From SXVE01 sp036388895 (GTDB lineage Bacteria; Acidobacteriota; Blastocatellia; Pyrinomonadales; Pyrinomonadaceae), in contig DASVQY010000054.1 of the NCBI GenBank assembly GCA_036388895.1, positions 1-64,000 on the forward strand: a DNA stretch of 64,000 bases. The letters run 5' to 3'. The notes beneath the pieces are model-generated. The model worked only from the letters and a program-made list of their open reading frames with translations. It was not told the origin of the DNA and did not search any database. The number at the start of each line of letters is the position of its first letter. Within the stretch, counting starts at the first letter, position 1. The position numbers and the translations under genes are program-made. Positions 32,453-41,554 of the stretch are shown here, one piece after another.

Positions 32453-32947
32453 CGGGAAAAGTTTTCCACTTTTTTCCACAGATGGCTGTGGAAAAGTAGG
32501 CTTTTCCACAAAAAAAAATCGTTCAAATCTTTGTAACATGGGCACTTTTAGCATTTTGCACATTTCTGTTGCGACTATGTGGTGGAAATTGCTAAATATA
32601 GTTATTTCAACAGTTACGCATTTTCTCTTAATTGTTTTCTTTTATTAGTTTTCAACTTTTCTTTGTTTGTTAAGTAAGAAAGAAGACAAAAGCAGACTTT
32701 TTCGCAAAACGGTGGAAAACTTCGTATGAAAAACCTTGAAAACAAAACGATTTTTACAGTGTAAATTGGAAAATGCAGTTTTCCGCCTTAAATTCGTCTG
32801 AGAAATTAACCGGCACAAAGAGTAAAAAAATCTGTAACTAAATTTGCATAGAAGCAAATGACGGCTGAAAAAATTATCGGCGAAAAAATTGATAAAACCT
32901 GACAATAAGGTATTAATTCTTCACGAAACTAAAAAATACAAAAAGGT
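32453..32947. other. AT-rich spacer between ftsK and comEC
   Basis: 495 bases without a convincing reading frame. The first 60 carry four DnaA-box-like 9-mers. The rest is AT-rich with scattered GTGGAAA words (32581, 32711). Confidence 0.55.
32462..32510. promoter_or_regulatory. Cluster of DnaA-box-like TTTTCCACA 9-mers
   Basis: TTTTCCACT (32462-32470), TTTTCCACA (32472-32480), its reverse complement TGTGGAAAA (32487-32495) and TTTTCCACA (32502-32510). Each differs from the DnaA consensus TTATCCACA by one or two bases. Spacings of 10, 15 and 15 bases. The inverted copies also form hairpins, and an A run follows. It may be a DnaA-binding site, a chromosome origin remnant or the ftsK terminator. 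Confidence 0.45.
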
Positions 32948-35671
32948 ATGTCGAACTCCCACGATTCGAAACCTAGAAACTTATCCATCTATCCTCTTCT
33001 TTGGTTAGCCGTTAGTTTTGCATTCGGCATTTTAACGGCGAATTTCTTTAATTTCGATTGGAAAATTTCTCTGTTTATTTGTCTGCTCAATGCGCTTCTG
33101 ACGATTGTTTGTCTTAAACAAAAATTTGTTTGTGTTTTTGTCTTCGCTTCTTTCGTTTTTCTCGGCGCTTTCGCCTTTCAGATAGAAAATCAAAATATTC
33201 CGGCAAATCGCCTGCGAAGGATTTATGACGAAAAAGTTATAGAATCGGGCGAACCGGTCGAAATCGAAGGCGTTTTGCAGGGCAGACCCGAGCTTTCAGT
33301 CGGCGGATTATTCTTTAAATTAGAAGCGCAAAGAATAATTTATAATGGCTCGGAACAAGATGTTTCGGGCGTGGTAAGACTCTTTGCGCCTGTCGAAAAC
33401 GAGCAAAGTGCCGGAGAATACGCGAATTTAGATTTGCAATACGGCTCGAAGGTTCGCGTCGCCTGCAATCTCCGGCGCGAAGAAAGTTATTTGAATCCGG
33501 GCGTCGTTTCGCGCAAGAAAATTCTGGACGATCAGGCAGTTGACGCGACGGCTGTTATTAAAAATTCGCTTCAGATAAAAAAAATCTCCGATGAGCGCCG
33601 TTTTACGCCGCTCGCCTGGATTTATGAACAGAGACAAAATCTGATAATAGAATTTAAGAACACATTCAGCGTTTCGACAGCAGGAATCTTGATCGCGTCG
33701 CTGCTCGGTAATAAAAATTTTCTCGACAAACCGACAGCGAAAACTTTTCGCGAAGGCGGGACATTTCACGTTCTGGTTATTTCGGGTCTGCACATCACGT
33801 TTATCGGCGCTTTGACGCTTCTGCTACTGCGACTTTTTACAAATAAAAGACTGTGGCAGTTTTTGCTGGCGAGCGCTTTTTTGTGGAGCTACGCTTTGGC
33901 GGTCGGAGCCGAAGTTCCCGTCGTAAGAGCGTGCGCGATGTTCACGATCTTGCTTTTTTCGCAGGTAATTTACCGTCACGGCACTCTTCTCAATTCTCTC
34001 GGTGCGTGCGCTTTGATTTTGCTTGTCTGGCGACCGAACGATCTTTTCAGCCCGTCTTTTCAGCTTACCTTTGCGAGCGTCGCAGCTATTGTCGCGGCGG
34101 CTTTCCCTTTAATCGAAAATTTGCGAAAAATCGGCGACTGGACGCCGAATTCTGAAACGCCTTTTCCGCCGCTCGTTCCGGTTTGGCTGAAAGGTTTCTG
34201 TGAATCGCTTTACTGGAGCGAATCAAGTTGGGAATTTCAAAGCAAGCAGCAGATTTGGTCTGCCAGACTTTTTAAGTCACCTTATTTGAAATGGCTTGAA
34301 GCGAAAAATCTGCACGGCGTTTTTCAATATCTTTTTGAAGGTGTCACAGTTTCGCTGATCGTTCAAATCTGGCTTTTGCCGTTTTTGATAATTTACTTTC
34401 ACCGCGTTTCGATTGTTTCGATTTTGCTCAATTTATGGGTCGGATTTTTTATAGCGCTTGAAAGTTTCGCTGCTGTTTTCGCCGTCGCGCTGGCGCAAAT
34501 CAGCGATTTTTTAGCGTTTCCGTTTGTAAAACTGACTGAAGTATTAAATGCGCTCTTGCTTTCGATTCCGAAAGTTTTCGTCGAAAACGATTGGGCTTCA
34601 TTTCGCGTTCCTGTTTACTCCGGTCAAATGAAAGCAGTTTATTTCTTATATTTTACGCCTGTTCTGATTTTGACGATTGCTTTAAATATTTGGGAACCTT
34701 TTTCTTTAAAGCCAAAGTTCAAGTTCAAAAATTCAAAATTCATTCTTTTTTTTGCTGCGTTTCTATCGGTGCTTTTTATCTCAATCATCAGTTTTCACCC
34801 TTTCAGCGCTGCGAAAACAAACGGAAAACTGCACATTGATTTTCTCGATGTCGGACAGGGAGATTCGGCTTTAATCACTTTTCCGAACGGCGAAACGCTT
34901 TTGATTGACGGCGGCGGAAAAATAAATTTCGGGGCAATGCGCATTGAAAATGAACAGGAAAATAAAGAAGAGGAAACTTTCGTGCCTGACGCTCCGACTG
35001 TCGGTGAAACAGTCGTTTCCGAATTTCTGTGGGAAAAGGGATTGTCGCAAATTGATTATATTTTAGCGACGCACGCCGATGCCGATCATATTCAAGGTTT
35101 GACTGACGTTGCGAAAAACTTTCGCGTTCGCGCCGCTCTGTTCGGCAAAACGCCGAACGATGACCCGGGCTTCGCCGAATTGTATGAGGTTTTGGAAAAT
35201 CGAGAAATCGAAATCGTAAAATTAAAACGCGGAGACTTTATAAATTTTGATCAGGTTAGAATAGAAATTCTTTTTCCCGAAGCGGACGAATCCGAACAGA
35301 CAATTTCCGACAATAATCAGTCGCTTGTTTTACGTCTGATTTTCGGAAATAAAAAATTTCTTTTTACCGGAGACATCGAGAGAAAAGCGGAATACGAGCT
35401 TGTTAAAAATCCCGTATTTTTGAAGGCGGATGTAGTAAAAGTAGCTCATCACGGAAGCAAGACTTCCTCGACTCAGGATTTTATCAATGCCGTCGAAGCC
35501 GAATATGCGGTAATTTCGGTCGGCAGGCGCTCACCGTACGGACATCCGCACAAAGAAGTGGTCGAACGCTGGACGAATTCAGGGGCGAAAATTTATAAGA
35601 CGGGCGACCGCGGAACAATATCCGTATCAACCGACGGAAAAAATCTGGAAATACAAACTTTCGTTAAATAA
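32948..35671 (+). CDS. comEC: ComEC/Rec2 DNA-uptake channel
   Basis: 907 residues. N-terminal membrane helices and a DUF4131-like OB region (to about 230), a competence membrane core with VISGLHITFIGAL, more helices (to about 615), then a metallo-beta-lactamase domain with DFLDVGQGDSALI, LLIDGGG, ATHADADHIQG and VAHHGSKTSS. It carries one strand of incoming DNA across the inner membrane and degrades the other. It indicates the potential for natural transformation, which fits the mosaic tRNA-Glu locus. Length is at the upper end of the family because of an acidic insertion after the DGGG motif. Confidence 0.94.
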   Translation: MSNSHDSKPRNLSIYPLLWLAVSFAFGILTANFFNFDWKISLFICLLNALLTIVCLKQKFVCVFVFASFVFLGAFAFQIENQNIPANRLRRIYDEKVIESGEPVEIEGVLQGRPELSVGGLFFKLEAQRIIYNGSEQDVSGVVRLFAPVENEQSAGEYANLDLQYGSKVRVACNLRREESYLNPGVVSRKKILDDQAVDATAVIKNSLQIKKISDERRFTPLAWIYEQRQNLIIEFKNTFSVSTAGILIASLLGNKNFLDKPTAKTFREGGTFHVLVISGLHITFIGALTLLLLRLFTNKRLWQFLLASAFLWSYALAVGAEVPVVRACAMFTILLFSQVIYRHGTLLNSLGACALILLVWRPNDLFSPSFQLTFASVAAIVAAAFPLIENLRKIGDWTPNSETPFPPLVPVWLKGFCESLYWSESSWEFQSKQQIWSARLFKSPYLKWLEAKNLHGVFQYLFEGVTVSLIVQIWLLPFLIIYFHRVSIVSILLNLWVGFFIALESFAAVFAVALAQISDFLAFPFVKLTEVLNALLLSIPKVFVENDWASFRVPVYSGQMKAVYFLYFTPVLILTIALNIWEPFSLKPKFKFKNSKFILFFAAFLSVLFISIISFHPFSAAKTNGKLHIDFLDVGQGDSALITFPNGETLLIDGGGKINFGAMRIENEQENKEEETFVPDAPTVGETVVSEFLWEKGLSQIDYILATHADADHIQGLTDVAKNFRVRAALFGKTPNDDPGFAELYEVLENREIEIVKLKRGDFINFDQVRIEILFPEADESEQTISDNNQSLVLRLIFGNKKFLFTGDIERKAEYELVKNPVFLKADVVKVAHHGSKTSSTQDFINAVEAEYAVISVGRRSPYGHPHKEVVERWTNSGAKIYKTGDRGTISVSTDGKNLEIQTFVK

Positions 35672-35689
35672 AACTTTAAAACACGAAAA

Positions 35690-35719
35690 CTCGAAAGATT
35701 TTTGATAAAACCTTTCGAG
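35690..35719 (+). terminator. Possible terminator after comEC
   Basis: CTCGAAAG (35690-35697) pairs with CTTTCGAG (35712-35719). No strong T run follows, so its use is uncertain. Confidence 0.4.
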
Positions 35720-35865
35720 CGTTCCTTCATTAGACAAACTTGTACCAGTTTAAACGTAAAACAAAACTAATGTCAAACACTTTTTTTTCGCCAAAAATAA
35801 TTATTTCTTCTGGTAATTTTGACAGGTTACAGATTTTCTTTAGATCCTTTCAAAAAGTAGCTTTA

Positions 35866-37533
35866 TTAGTGTTTGAAATGCCTGAATCCGGTAAAAGCCA
35901 TCGTCAAGCCGTGTTCGTCGGCTGCCTGGATTGATTCTTCATCGCGCATCGAGCCGCCCGGCTGAATTATCGCCGAAACGCCGAAACGCGCCGCTTCGTC
36001 AACATTGTCGCGAAACGGAAAAAACGCGTCGGATGCGACGGCTGAACCGGCGAGCGGTAATTCAAATCGTTCAGCGCGCATTGCGGCGATTCGCACCGAA
36101 TCAACGCGATTCATCTGTCCCGCGCCGACTCCGATTGTGCGATTTTCGTCGGCGAATACAATCGCGTTCGATTTTACGTGCTTGCAGACTTTCCAAGCGA
36201 GCAGCATCGCGCGAATTTCTTTTTCCGTCGGCAGTCTTTTGGTGACGATTTTCAAATCGTTTTCGCTGACTTTGTAAACGTCTTTCGATTGAACGAGAAA
36301 CCCGCCGGAGATTTGTTTGTATTCGAGAGCGTTTTCGTTTTCGCTCGCGGACGTGCGCAGAACGCGAAGATTTTTTTTCGATTTTAGAATTTCAATCGCT
36401 TCTGCTTCATATTCCGGCGCGATGACGACTTCGGTAAAAATTTCGTTTACCGATTTAGCGACGACTGCGTCAACAGTATGATTGAAAGCGACGATTCCGC
36501 CGAAAGCGGAAACCGGATCAGTCGTCAAAGCGCGGCGGTAAGCTTCTTCATTACTTGCTCCGACGCCGACTCCCGAAGGATTCGTGTGCTTGATAATCGC
36601 GACCGCTAATTCGTCAAAATCCTGCACGAGATTCCAGGCGGCTTCGGCGTCAACGTAGTTGTTGAATGACATTTCCTTGCCGTGCAGTTGCTCGGCTTTG
36701 GCGATTCCGCCGCTCTCGCCGGTTTCGTACAAAGCGGCTTGCTGATGCGGGTTTTCGCCGTAACGCAAGTCCGTTATTTTAGCCAGTTCGATTGAAGCGA
36801 ATTCGGGAAGTCCTTCAGTTTCGACATCAGAGAAATCAGAATCAAGCTCATTTTCATCGTATTCATTCGATTCGATAAAAAGCAAATTTCCAAGCGGATT
36901 GAGCGGTTCGAGAAATTCCAAATCTTCATTGGAAAGCTGTCTGGCGAGATACGAAGAAATCGCTAAATCGTAAGCCGCCGTCCGAGTATATGCGAGAGCG
37001 GCAAGTCGTCGGCGCGTTTCCAATGACAAACTTCCGCCTGTTTCATTTAATTCGTTCGTAATATTTTCGTATAGCCGCGCGTCTGTGACGACGGCGACAT
37101 CACGCCAGTTTTTGGACGCCGAACGTATCATTGCCGGTCCCCCGATGTCTATGTTTTCAACTGCTTCGCCGAGCGAAACGTCTTCCCGCGCGATTGTCTG
37201 CTCGAACGGATAAAGATTTACGACGACCAAATCAATCGGTTCGATATCGTGCGTTCGCATCGCCTCCTGGTGCTGTTCGTCGTCGCGCAGAGCGAGAAAC
37301 GCGCCGTGAATTTTCGGATGCAGGGTTTTCACACGGCCGTCCATCATTTCTGGAAAGCCTGTAATTTCCGCAACGTCTGTAACTTCGATTCGGCTTTCGC
37401 GCAAAACCCGCGCCGTTCCGCCGGTTGAGATTATTTCAACGCCGAATTTCATCAAAGATTCGGCGAATTCGACAATTTTCGTTTTATCCGAAACGCTGAT
37501 TAAAGCGCGTTTGATTTTTCGTAATTCAGTCAT
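35866..37533 (-). CDS. purH: Bifunctional AICAR transformylase/IMP cyclohydrolase
   Basis: 555 residues. The N-terminal MGS-like domain holds ISTGGTARVLRE and GFPEMMDGRVKTLHPKIHGA (IMP cyclohydrolase). The C-terminal AICAR-Tfase domain has LRYGENPHQQAALYE, IKHTNPSGVGV, KHVKSNAIVFA and DAFFPFRDNVDEAA. It performs the last two steps of IMP synthesis. Monocistronic, convergent with comEC. Length is slightly above the usual 510-530 because of an acidic insertion at about residues 205-240. Confidence 0.96.
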   Translation of the reverse strand: MTELRKIKRALISVSDKTKIVEFAESLMKFGVEIISTGGTARVLRESRIEVTDVAEITGFPEMMDGRVKTLHPKIHGAFLALRDDEQHQEAMRTHDIEPIDLVVVNLYPFEQTIAREDVSLGEAVENIDIGGPAMIRSASKNWRDVAVVTDARLYENITNELNETGGSLSLETRRRLAALAYTRTAAYDLAISSYLARQLSNEDLEFLEPLNPLGNLLFIESNEYDENELDSDFSDVETEGLPEFASIELAKITDLRYGENPHQQAALYETGESGGIAKAEQLHGKEMSFNNYVDAEAAWNLVQDFDELAVAIIKHTNPSGVGVGASNEEAYRRALTTDPVSAFGGIVAFNHTVDAVVAKSVNEIFTEVVIAPEYEAEAIEILKSKKNLRVLRTSASENENALEYKQISGGFLVQSKDVYKVSENDLKIVTKRLPTEKEIRAMLLAWKVCKHVKSNAIVFADENRTIGVGAGQMNRVDSVRIAAMRAERFELPLAGSAVASDAFFPFRDNVDEAARFGVSAIIQPGGSMRDEESIQAADEHGLTMAFTGFRHFKH

Positions 37534-37904
37534 AAAGAAATAAAAATAAGCCTGTTTGATATTCGAATCAGATTGTCAGTTGAAACAAAAGCACTGTAAA
37601 ATACGTAAATTTTAACCGGTAAAAATAAAATAGCGGTCAGACAAGACCGCGTAATTTACAAAAAAATTGTGCGAAGCGTAAACCGATTACAAGCCGTTTC
37701 TGCAATAATAACAGCCACAATCTCGCATTTGCTGAAAGACACTTTGTTTTAGAAAAAAAAGCGTCCTAAAAACAGAAGACTTAGCAGAAATGCCACCGTA
37801 TAAATAACGACTTTGATAAGACTCATAAATTTTTAACCTTGAAACGGGTGAAAAGCCTGAAATGGTTACGAGTAAACTGTTATTTTAGTTCCGATTTTAA
37901 TTTG
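37534..37904. other. Spacer between purH and the protease-like gene
   Basis: Holds a short hairpin (GCGGTC...GACCGC near 37633-37650) and the 25-codon frame at 37749-37826. Nothing else can be supported. Confidence 0.5.
37749..37826 (-). CDS. Possible 25-residue membrane miniprotein
   Basis: Hand-translated: MSLIKVVIYTVAF followed by LLSLLFLGRFFF and TAA. Almost the whole peptide is one hydrophobic helix with Lys and Arg near its ends. AAGG stands about ten bases ahead of the ATG. Too short to be certain, but the composition is far from random and resembles small inner-membrane stress peptides. Confidence 0.35.
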   Translation of the reverse strand: MSLIKVVIYTVAFLLSLLFLGRFFF

Positions 37905-39398
37905 ATGTCAAAAGAAAACAAATTAATTTTTCTCATAGCGCTATTGTTTGCGCTGATTGCGCCGTTGACCGGCAAAATATCGGCTCAGACGATTGAAGCG
38001 AAGATAAAAATTGCCGCACCGAATGTTATTGATGTTCAAGGCAAAATCAGAGATGCAAAAACTTTACAAAACGAAAAAAATTTCTCGTTTTTGCGTTCAA
38101 CAGTCGGCATTGAAAATTTGGGCGAAAGAATTTCGGAAGTTGATTTAACGGATGCTGAAAATCGGAAAGTCGAATATAAAAAATTAGTTGCCGGCGAATA
38201 TCTAGCGGAAAAGCCTTTTGATTTTTGGAGTTATAAAGTAAAAGCCGAGGTTTCAAATAATTTGGCGGCGATGGCTCACGTTTCCTGGATTTCCGGCGAG
38301 CAGGGAATTCTGATGCTCGACGATTTGCTGCCCCAAGCCGCTTCTCAAGCCGGTGGTAAGATAACGGCGAAAATCACTTTCGATTTATCGAAGGACTGGA
38401 AAATAGCGTCGTCCGAAAAAAAAACCGGCGAAAATACGTTTGAAATTGCCGACATCGAAAAGGCTGTTTTTTACGTCGGAAAAAATTGGCGCGAAAAGGA
38501 AATTTCAATCGGCGATTCTAAATTAAATTTTATAATCGTCGGCGAACGACAGTTTTCCGACGCGGAAGCATTTCAGATGGCGAGCGAGATTTTCAGTTTT
38601 TACGCAAAGCTTTTCGGAGCGGCGCCGAAAGGAAACGCTCAGATTTATCTCGGAAAATTTCCGGCGGAAGCGAAATTCGGGCGATGGGAAGCCGAAACGC
38701 GTGGCGCGAATATTACGATTTTTTCAGCTGACATGGCTTTTAAAACTCAATCGCTTCAGCGTCTTCACGAACAGATGCGCCACGAAATCTTTCATTTATG
38801 GATGCCGAACGATTTAAATTTAAGCGGAAATTACGATTGGTTTTATGAAGGATTCGCGCTTTATCAGGCATTAAAAACCGGTGTTGCCGTCAATCGTTTG
38901 CGATTTGAAGATTATCTGGACACTTTGGCGCGGGCGCACAGCATTGACAGTTTGCAAAGTCAAAAAGTTTCTCTCATCGAAGCCTCGAAAAATCGCTGGA
39001 ACGGCGCGAATACGCAAGTTTACGCGCGCGGAATGCTCGTGGCTTTTTTGTGCGACGCGGCGATTCTGCGCGAATCGAAAGGGAAAAGTTCGCTTTCCGA
39101 TATTTTTCGCCGCATTTACAATGAACATCGCCTGCCGAATCCGCGCCGCGATGGAAATACGGCAATTTTGAACGTTTTACAGACGCACGGAGAGCTGCGC
39201 CCGATTATCGAAAAATACATCAAATCGGCGGAAAATATCGCCTGGCACACAGATTTGGAAGCAATCGGCATCGAATCGGCGGAAGAAAATTTTCAGACAA
39301 AATTGAAGGTAAAGGCAAAGCTGAACAATCGCCAAAAGGATTTATTGAACGAGTTAGGATATAATAATTGGCGAAAACTCTCGGAAAGCTCAAGATGA
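37905..39398 (+). CDS. Secreted gluzincin-like (HExxH) metallopeptidase
   Basis: 497 residues from the ATG at 37905, directly before a signal peptide (LIFLIALLFALIAP, cleavage near SAQT). A TTG at 37839 would add a 22-residue leader that hides the signal. The middle contains HEIFHLWMPNDLN and a glutamate in FYEGFALYQA about 25 residues on, the zinc-binding layout of M61/M1-like peptidases. The N-terminal part is beta-rich. It is likely a periplasmic or secreted protease. The stop overlaps the next gene's ATG, so it is coupled to the SH3 lipoprotein. Confidence 0.7.
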   Translation: MSKENKLIFLIALLFALIAPLTGKISAQTIEAKIKIAAPNVIDVQGKIRDAKTLQNEKNFSFLRSTVGIENLGERISEVDLTDAENRKVEYKKLVAGEYLAEKPFDFWSYKVKAEVSNNLAAMAHVSWISGEQGILMLDDLLPQAASQAGGKITAKITFDLSKDWKIASSEKKTGENTFEIADIEKAVFYVGKNWREKEISIGDSKLNFIIVGERQFSDAEAFQMASEIFSFYAKLFGAAPKGNAQIYLGKFPAEAKFGRWEAETRGANITIFSADMAFKTQSLQRLHEQMRHEIFHLWMPNDLNLSGNYDWFYEGFALYQALKTGVAVNRLRFEDYLDTLARAHSIDSLQSQKVSLIEASKNRWNGANTQVYARGMLVAFLCDAAILRESKGKSSLSDIFRRIYNEHRLPNPRRDGNTAILNVLQTHGELRPIIEKYIKSAENIAWHTDLEAIGIESAEENFQTKLKVKAKLNNRQKDLLNELGYNNWRKLSESSR

Positions 39399-40564
39399 AT
39401 ATAAAAAATACGAAGTTAAAATTACTCGCTTTTGCGGCGATCTGCTTAATCGGTTTGACGCAGAGCGGCTGCGGTTTGTTCGGCGAAGCGATAAACAATG
39501 TTTCGAGCCTCGTCGGTCTGAGCGACATGGCGACGGTCATCGCCAACACCGCGCAGATTCGCAGTTCATACGCGGTCGTCGCCGCTGACCTTCTCGAAGT
39601 AAAGCGCGGCGATAAACTGGAAATTTTAGAACAGATCGAATTTGAGAAAGTCGTATGGTATCGCGTTCGCGCCAATGATGAAGATAACACAGAAGGCTGG
39701 ATAGAAGCGCAAAACGTCATTACCAGCGACCTTTTGGAAAAATCGAAAAAGCTCGCCGAAGAGTTTAAGGATTTGCCGCCGCAGGCTGCCGGACAGCTTC
39801 GCGCCGCTTCGAATCTGCGACTCGCGCCGGATATGAACAGCGAAAATCTTTTGTTCAAGCTCGCCAACGGTTCGACATTTGAAATAATGGATTGGAAATT
39901 CGTTCCGAAAGAACAAAATGCCGCCGACGTTGACGATGCGACAAAGGGCGAGCAAAAACAGGCGAAACAATCGAAAAACGAAGAGATCGAAGCGGCAAAG
40001 GAACAAGGCGAACCGGAAAAATTAGACGAAAAATACGATGTCTGGTATCAGGTTCGTCTCGATCCTTCGATTTCGCCCGCACCCGCCGGATGGCTTTTCG
40101 GCAGACAGGTCGAGCTGCAAGTTCCCAATGACATTCTCTTCTATCAGGAAAACGATAAAAAATTCGTTACCTGGTACCGTCTCGACAACGATTCGAGCGA
40201 CAAAGGCTCTTCAAAAGATACGGTAAAATCAGCGGTGCCGGGCAGTTGGATAATCTTAACGCGGTCGAATATCGTCAAAGCGGTTGACGGCGTTGAGCCG
40301 GATTTTGACGGAATTATGGTTTTGGGCTACGACAAATACGATCAAAGCCATTATTCGGTTTATCGCAGCGGCAGCGGCATTTTATGGGGATTATTGCCGA
40401 TGAAAGTCGAAGGAACCGGCGACAGCAAGACGTTTACCGTTCAATTGAGAAACAATGACGGAACAATGCACGATAAGCGATTTGTCGTGTTCAAGGATAA
40501 GAATAGAATACGAATGACTCCGCCCGAAGACATCGCGCAATATGAATCGAAACCCGGCAAATAA
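39395..40564 (+). CDS. SH3-domain lipoprotein
   Basis: 389 residues from ATG 39395 (ATGA overlap with the protease gene). The lipobox LTQSGC is at about residue 26. Two bacterial SH3 domains follow: residues about 45-115 (YAVVAADLLEVKRGDKLEILE, then GWIEAQNVI) and about 140-245 (LRAASNLRLAPDMNSENLLFKLANG...GWLFGRQVEL) with a charged Lys/Gln insertion. The last 130 residues are unassigned. SH3 domains of this kind bind peptidoglycan or peptides, so it may hold the neighbouring protease at the envelope. Confidence 0.78.
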   Translation: MNIKNTKLKLLAFAAICLIGLTQSGCGLFGEAINNVSSLVGLSDMATVIANTAQIRSSYAVVAADLLEVKRGDKLEILEQIEFEKVVWYRVRANDEDNTEGWIEAQNVITSDLLEKSKKLAEEFKDLPPQAAGQLRAASNLRLAPDMNSENLLFKLANGSTFEIMDWKFVPKEQNAADVDDATKGEQKQAKQSKNEEIEAAKEQGEPEKLDEKYDVWYQVRLDPSISPAPAGWLFGRQVELQVPNDILFYQENDKKFVTWYRLDNDSSDKGSSKDTVKSAVPGSWIILTRSNIVKAVDGVEPDFDGIMVLGYDKYDQSHYSVYRSGSGILWGLLPMKVEGTGDSKTFTVQLRNNDGTMHDKRFVVFKDKNRIRMTPPEDIAQYESKPGK

Positions 40565-40568
40565 AAAC

Positions 40569-40697
40569 GGTAAACGAAAAATGGATAATGGGTGGTTTTT
40601 AGAATTGTTCGTCAGGCAATCAAAACAGTCTGAATTGAAGAATCTTTAAGATTTTGGCTGAGCAACTTTTTTACTTGTTATCCATTTTCCGTTTACC
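40569..40697. repeat. 20-bp inverted repeat with heptamer phasing
   Basis: GGTAAACGAAAAATGGATAA (40569-40588) against 40678-40697, whose reverse complement matches at 19 of 20 bases. About 90 bases of AT-rich DNA lie between. Units GGTAAAC, G(G/A)AAAAT, GGATAA(T/C) are 7-bp-phased. Confidence 0.75.
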
Positions 40698-40730
40698 ATT
40701 CAAATAATCGTTTTTATTTAAAGATAAAGT

Positions 40731-41030
40731 ATGATGAGTGAAGATTTAGATTCGGAAAATCCGTTTCCTGAACCGGTTGAAATAGAAATTACCGATTCGA
40801 TAGACTTGCACGCGTTTGCCCCGCGCGATGTGAAATCGGTTGTTGTTGCGTATCTCGAAGAAGCGCGCAAAAAAGGATTTCGAGTTGTTCGGATAATTCA
40901 CGGCAAGGGAATCGGCGTGCAGCGGGATATAGTGAGAAAAGTTTTGAGCGAAACCGATTACGTTAAATCGTTCAAAAACGCGCCGGAGTTTTCAGGAAAT
41001 TGGGGCGCGACCATTGTTGAATTTAAATGA
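40731..41030 (+). CDS. Smr-domain protein
   Basis: 99 residues. DLHAFAPRDVKSVVVAYLEEA and VRIIHGKGIGVQRDIV are the Smr (MutS2 C-terminal) core, with the H-GKG nicking/RNA-cleaving loop. It is a stand-alone Smr domain without the MutS part, of unknown target; relatives nick DNA or cleave ribosome-stalled mRNA. Two ATGs in tandem (40731, 40734). Confidence 0.88.
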   Translation: MMSEDLDSENPFPEPVEIEITDSIDLHAFAPRDVKSVVVAYLEEARKKGFRVVRIIHGKGIGVQRDIVRKVLSETDYVKSFKNAPEFSGNWGATIVEFK

Positions 41031-41105
41031 TTAGGTATTGTTTTTGATTTTATTTTTTTGGCAGTTTTCAAAAGCTTTGAGTTTAAGAAATATCTATTTT
41101 GCCGA

Positions 41106-41372
41106 TTATCTTTCATCAATTACGTCAGCCCAGACTTCTTCCTCTTCTTCGTCGAAATCTTCGTAAAACGCCTCGATCATTTCGCTTTGCTCGGAAATCT
41201 GCATTTCCGAATCTTTAAGACGTTTCGATAGAAACTGACAGTGATGTTCCAATTCGCGAATGTGTTTTCGATGTTCGCGGTCAACTCTCTCGAGATATAT
41301 CAGATAAAAAAACTGCAAGCCGGCAACGCCCGCCAACGATAAACAAAGACAAATTAAAACGTACAGCATCAT
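41106..41372 (-). CDS. Small membrane-anchored coiled-coil protein
   Basis: 88 residues. One membrane helix (about 3-27) and a coiled coil (ERVDREHRKHIRELEHHCQFL, then LKDSEMQISEQSEMIEAFYED), ending in a very acidic tail (DFDEEEEEVW). No family recognised. The shape resembles small division- or envelope-associated scaffold proteins. Confidence 0.6.
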   Translation of the reverse strand: MMLYVLICLCLSLAGVAGLQFFYLIYLERVDREHRKHIRELEHHCQFLSKRLKDSEMQISEQSEMIEAFYEDFDEEEEEVWADVIDER

Positions 41373-41374
41373 TT

Positions 41375-41488
41375 GGATTTAGGGTTTTAGATTTTGGATT
41401 TCAATCAGTAAATAGCGCATCAAATTAAAGAAACAAAACAGCAAAATAGCTCTTTAATTTAAAGTCCAAAATCTAAAATCGTAAATCC
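41375..41488. repeat. 27-bp inverted repeat of GATTTT-type heptamers
   Basis: 41375-41401 (GGATTTA, GGGTTTT, AGATTTT, GGATTT) and the complement at 41462-41488 match at 24 of 27 bases. It lies between the divergent genes at 41372 and 41555. Confidence 0.78.
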
Positions 41489-41554
41489 GATTATACTCTT
41501 GACCTGCCGCAAAGGAAAAGTAAAAATTAACTGAAATCAAAAAAAGGAGAAAAA

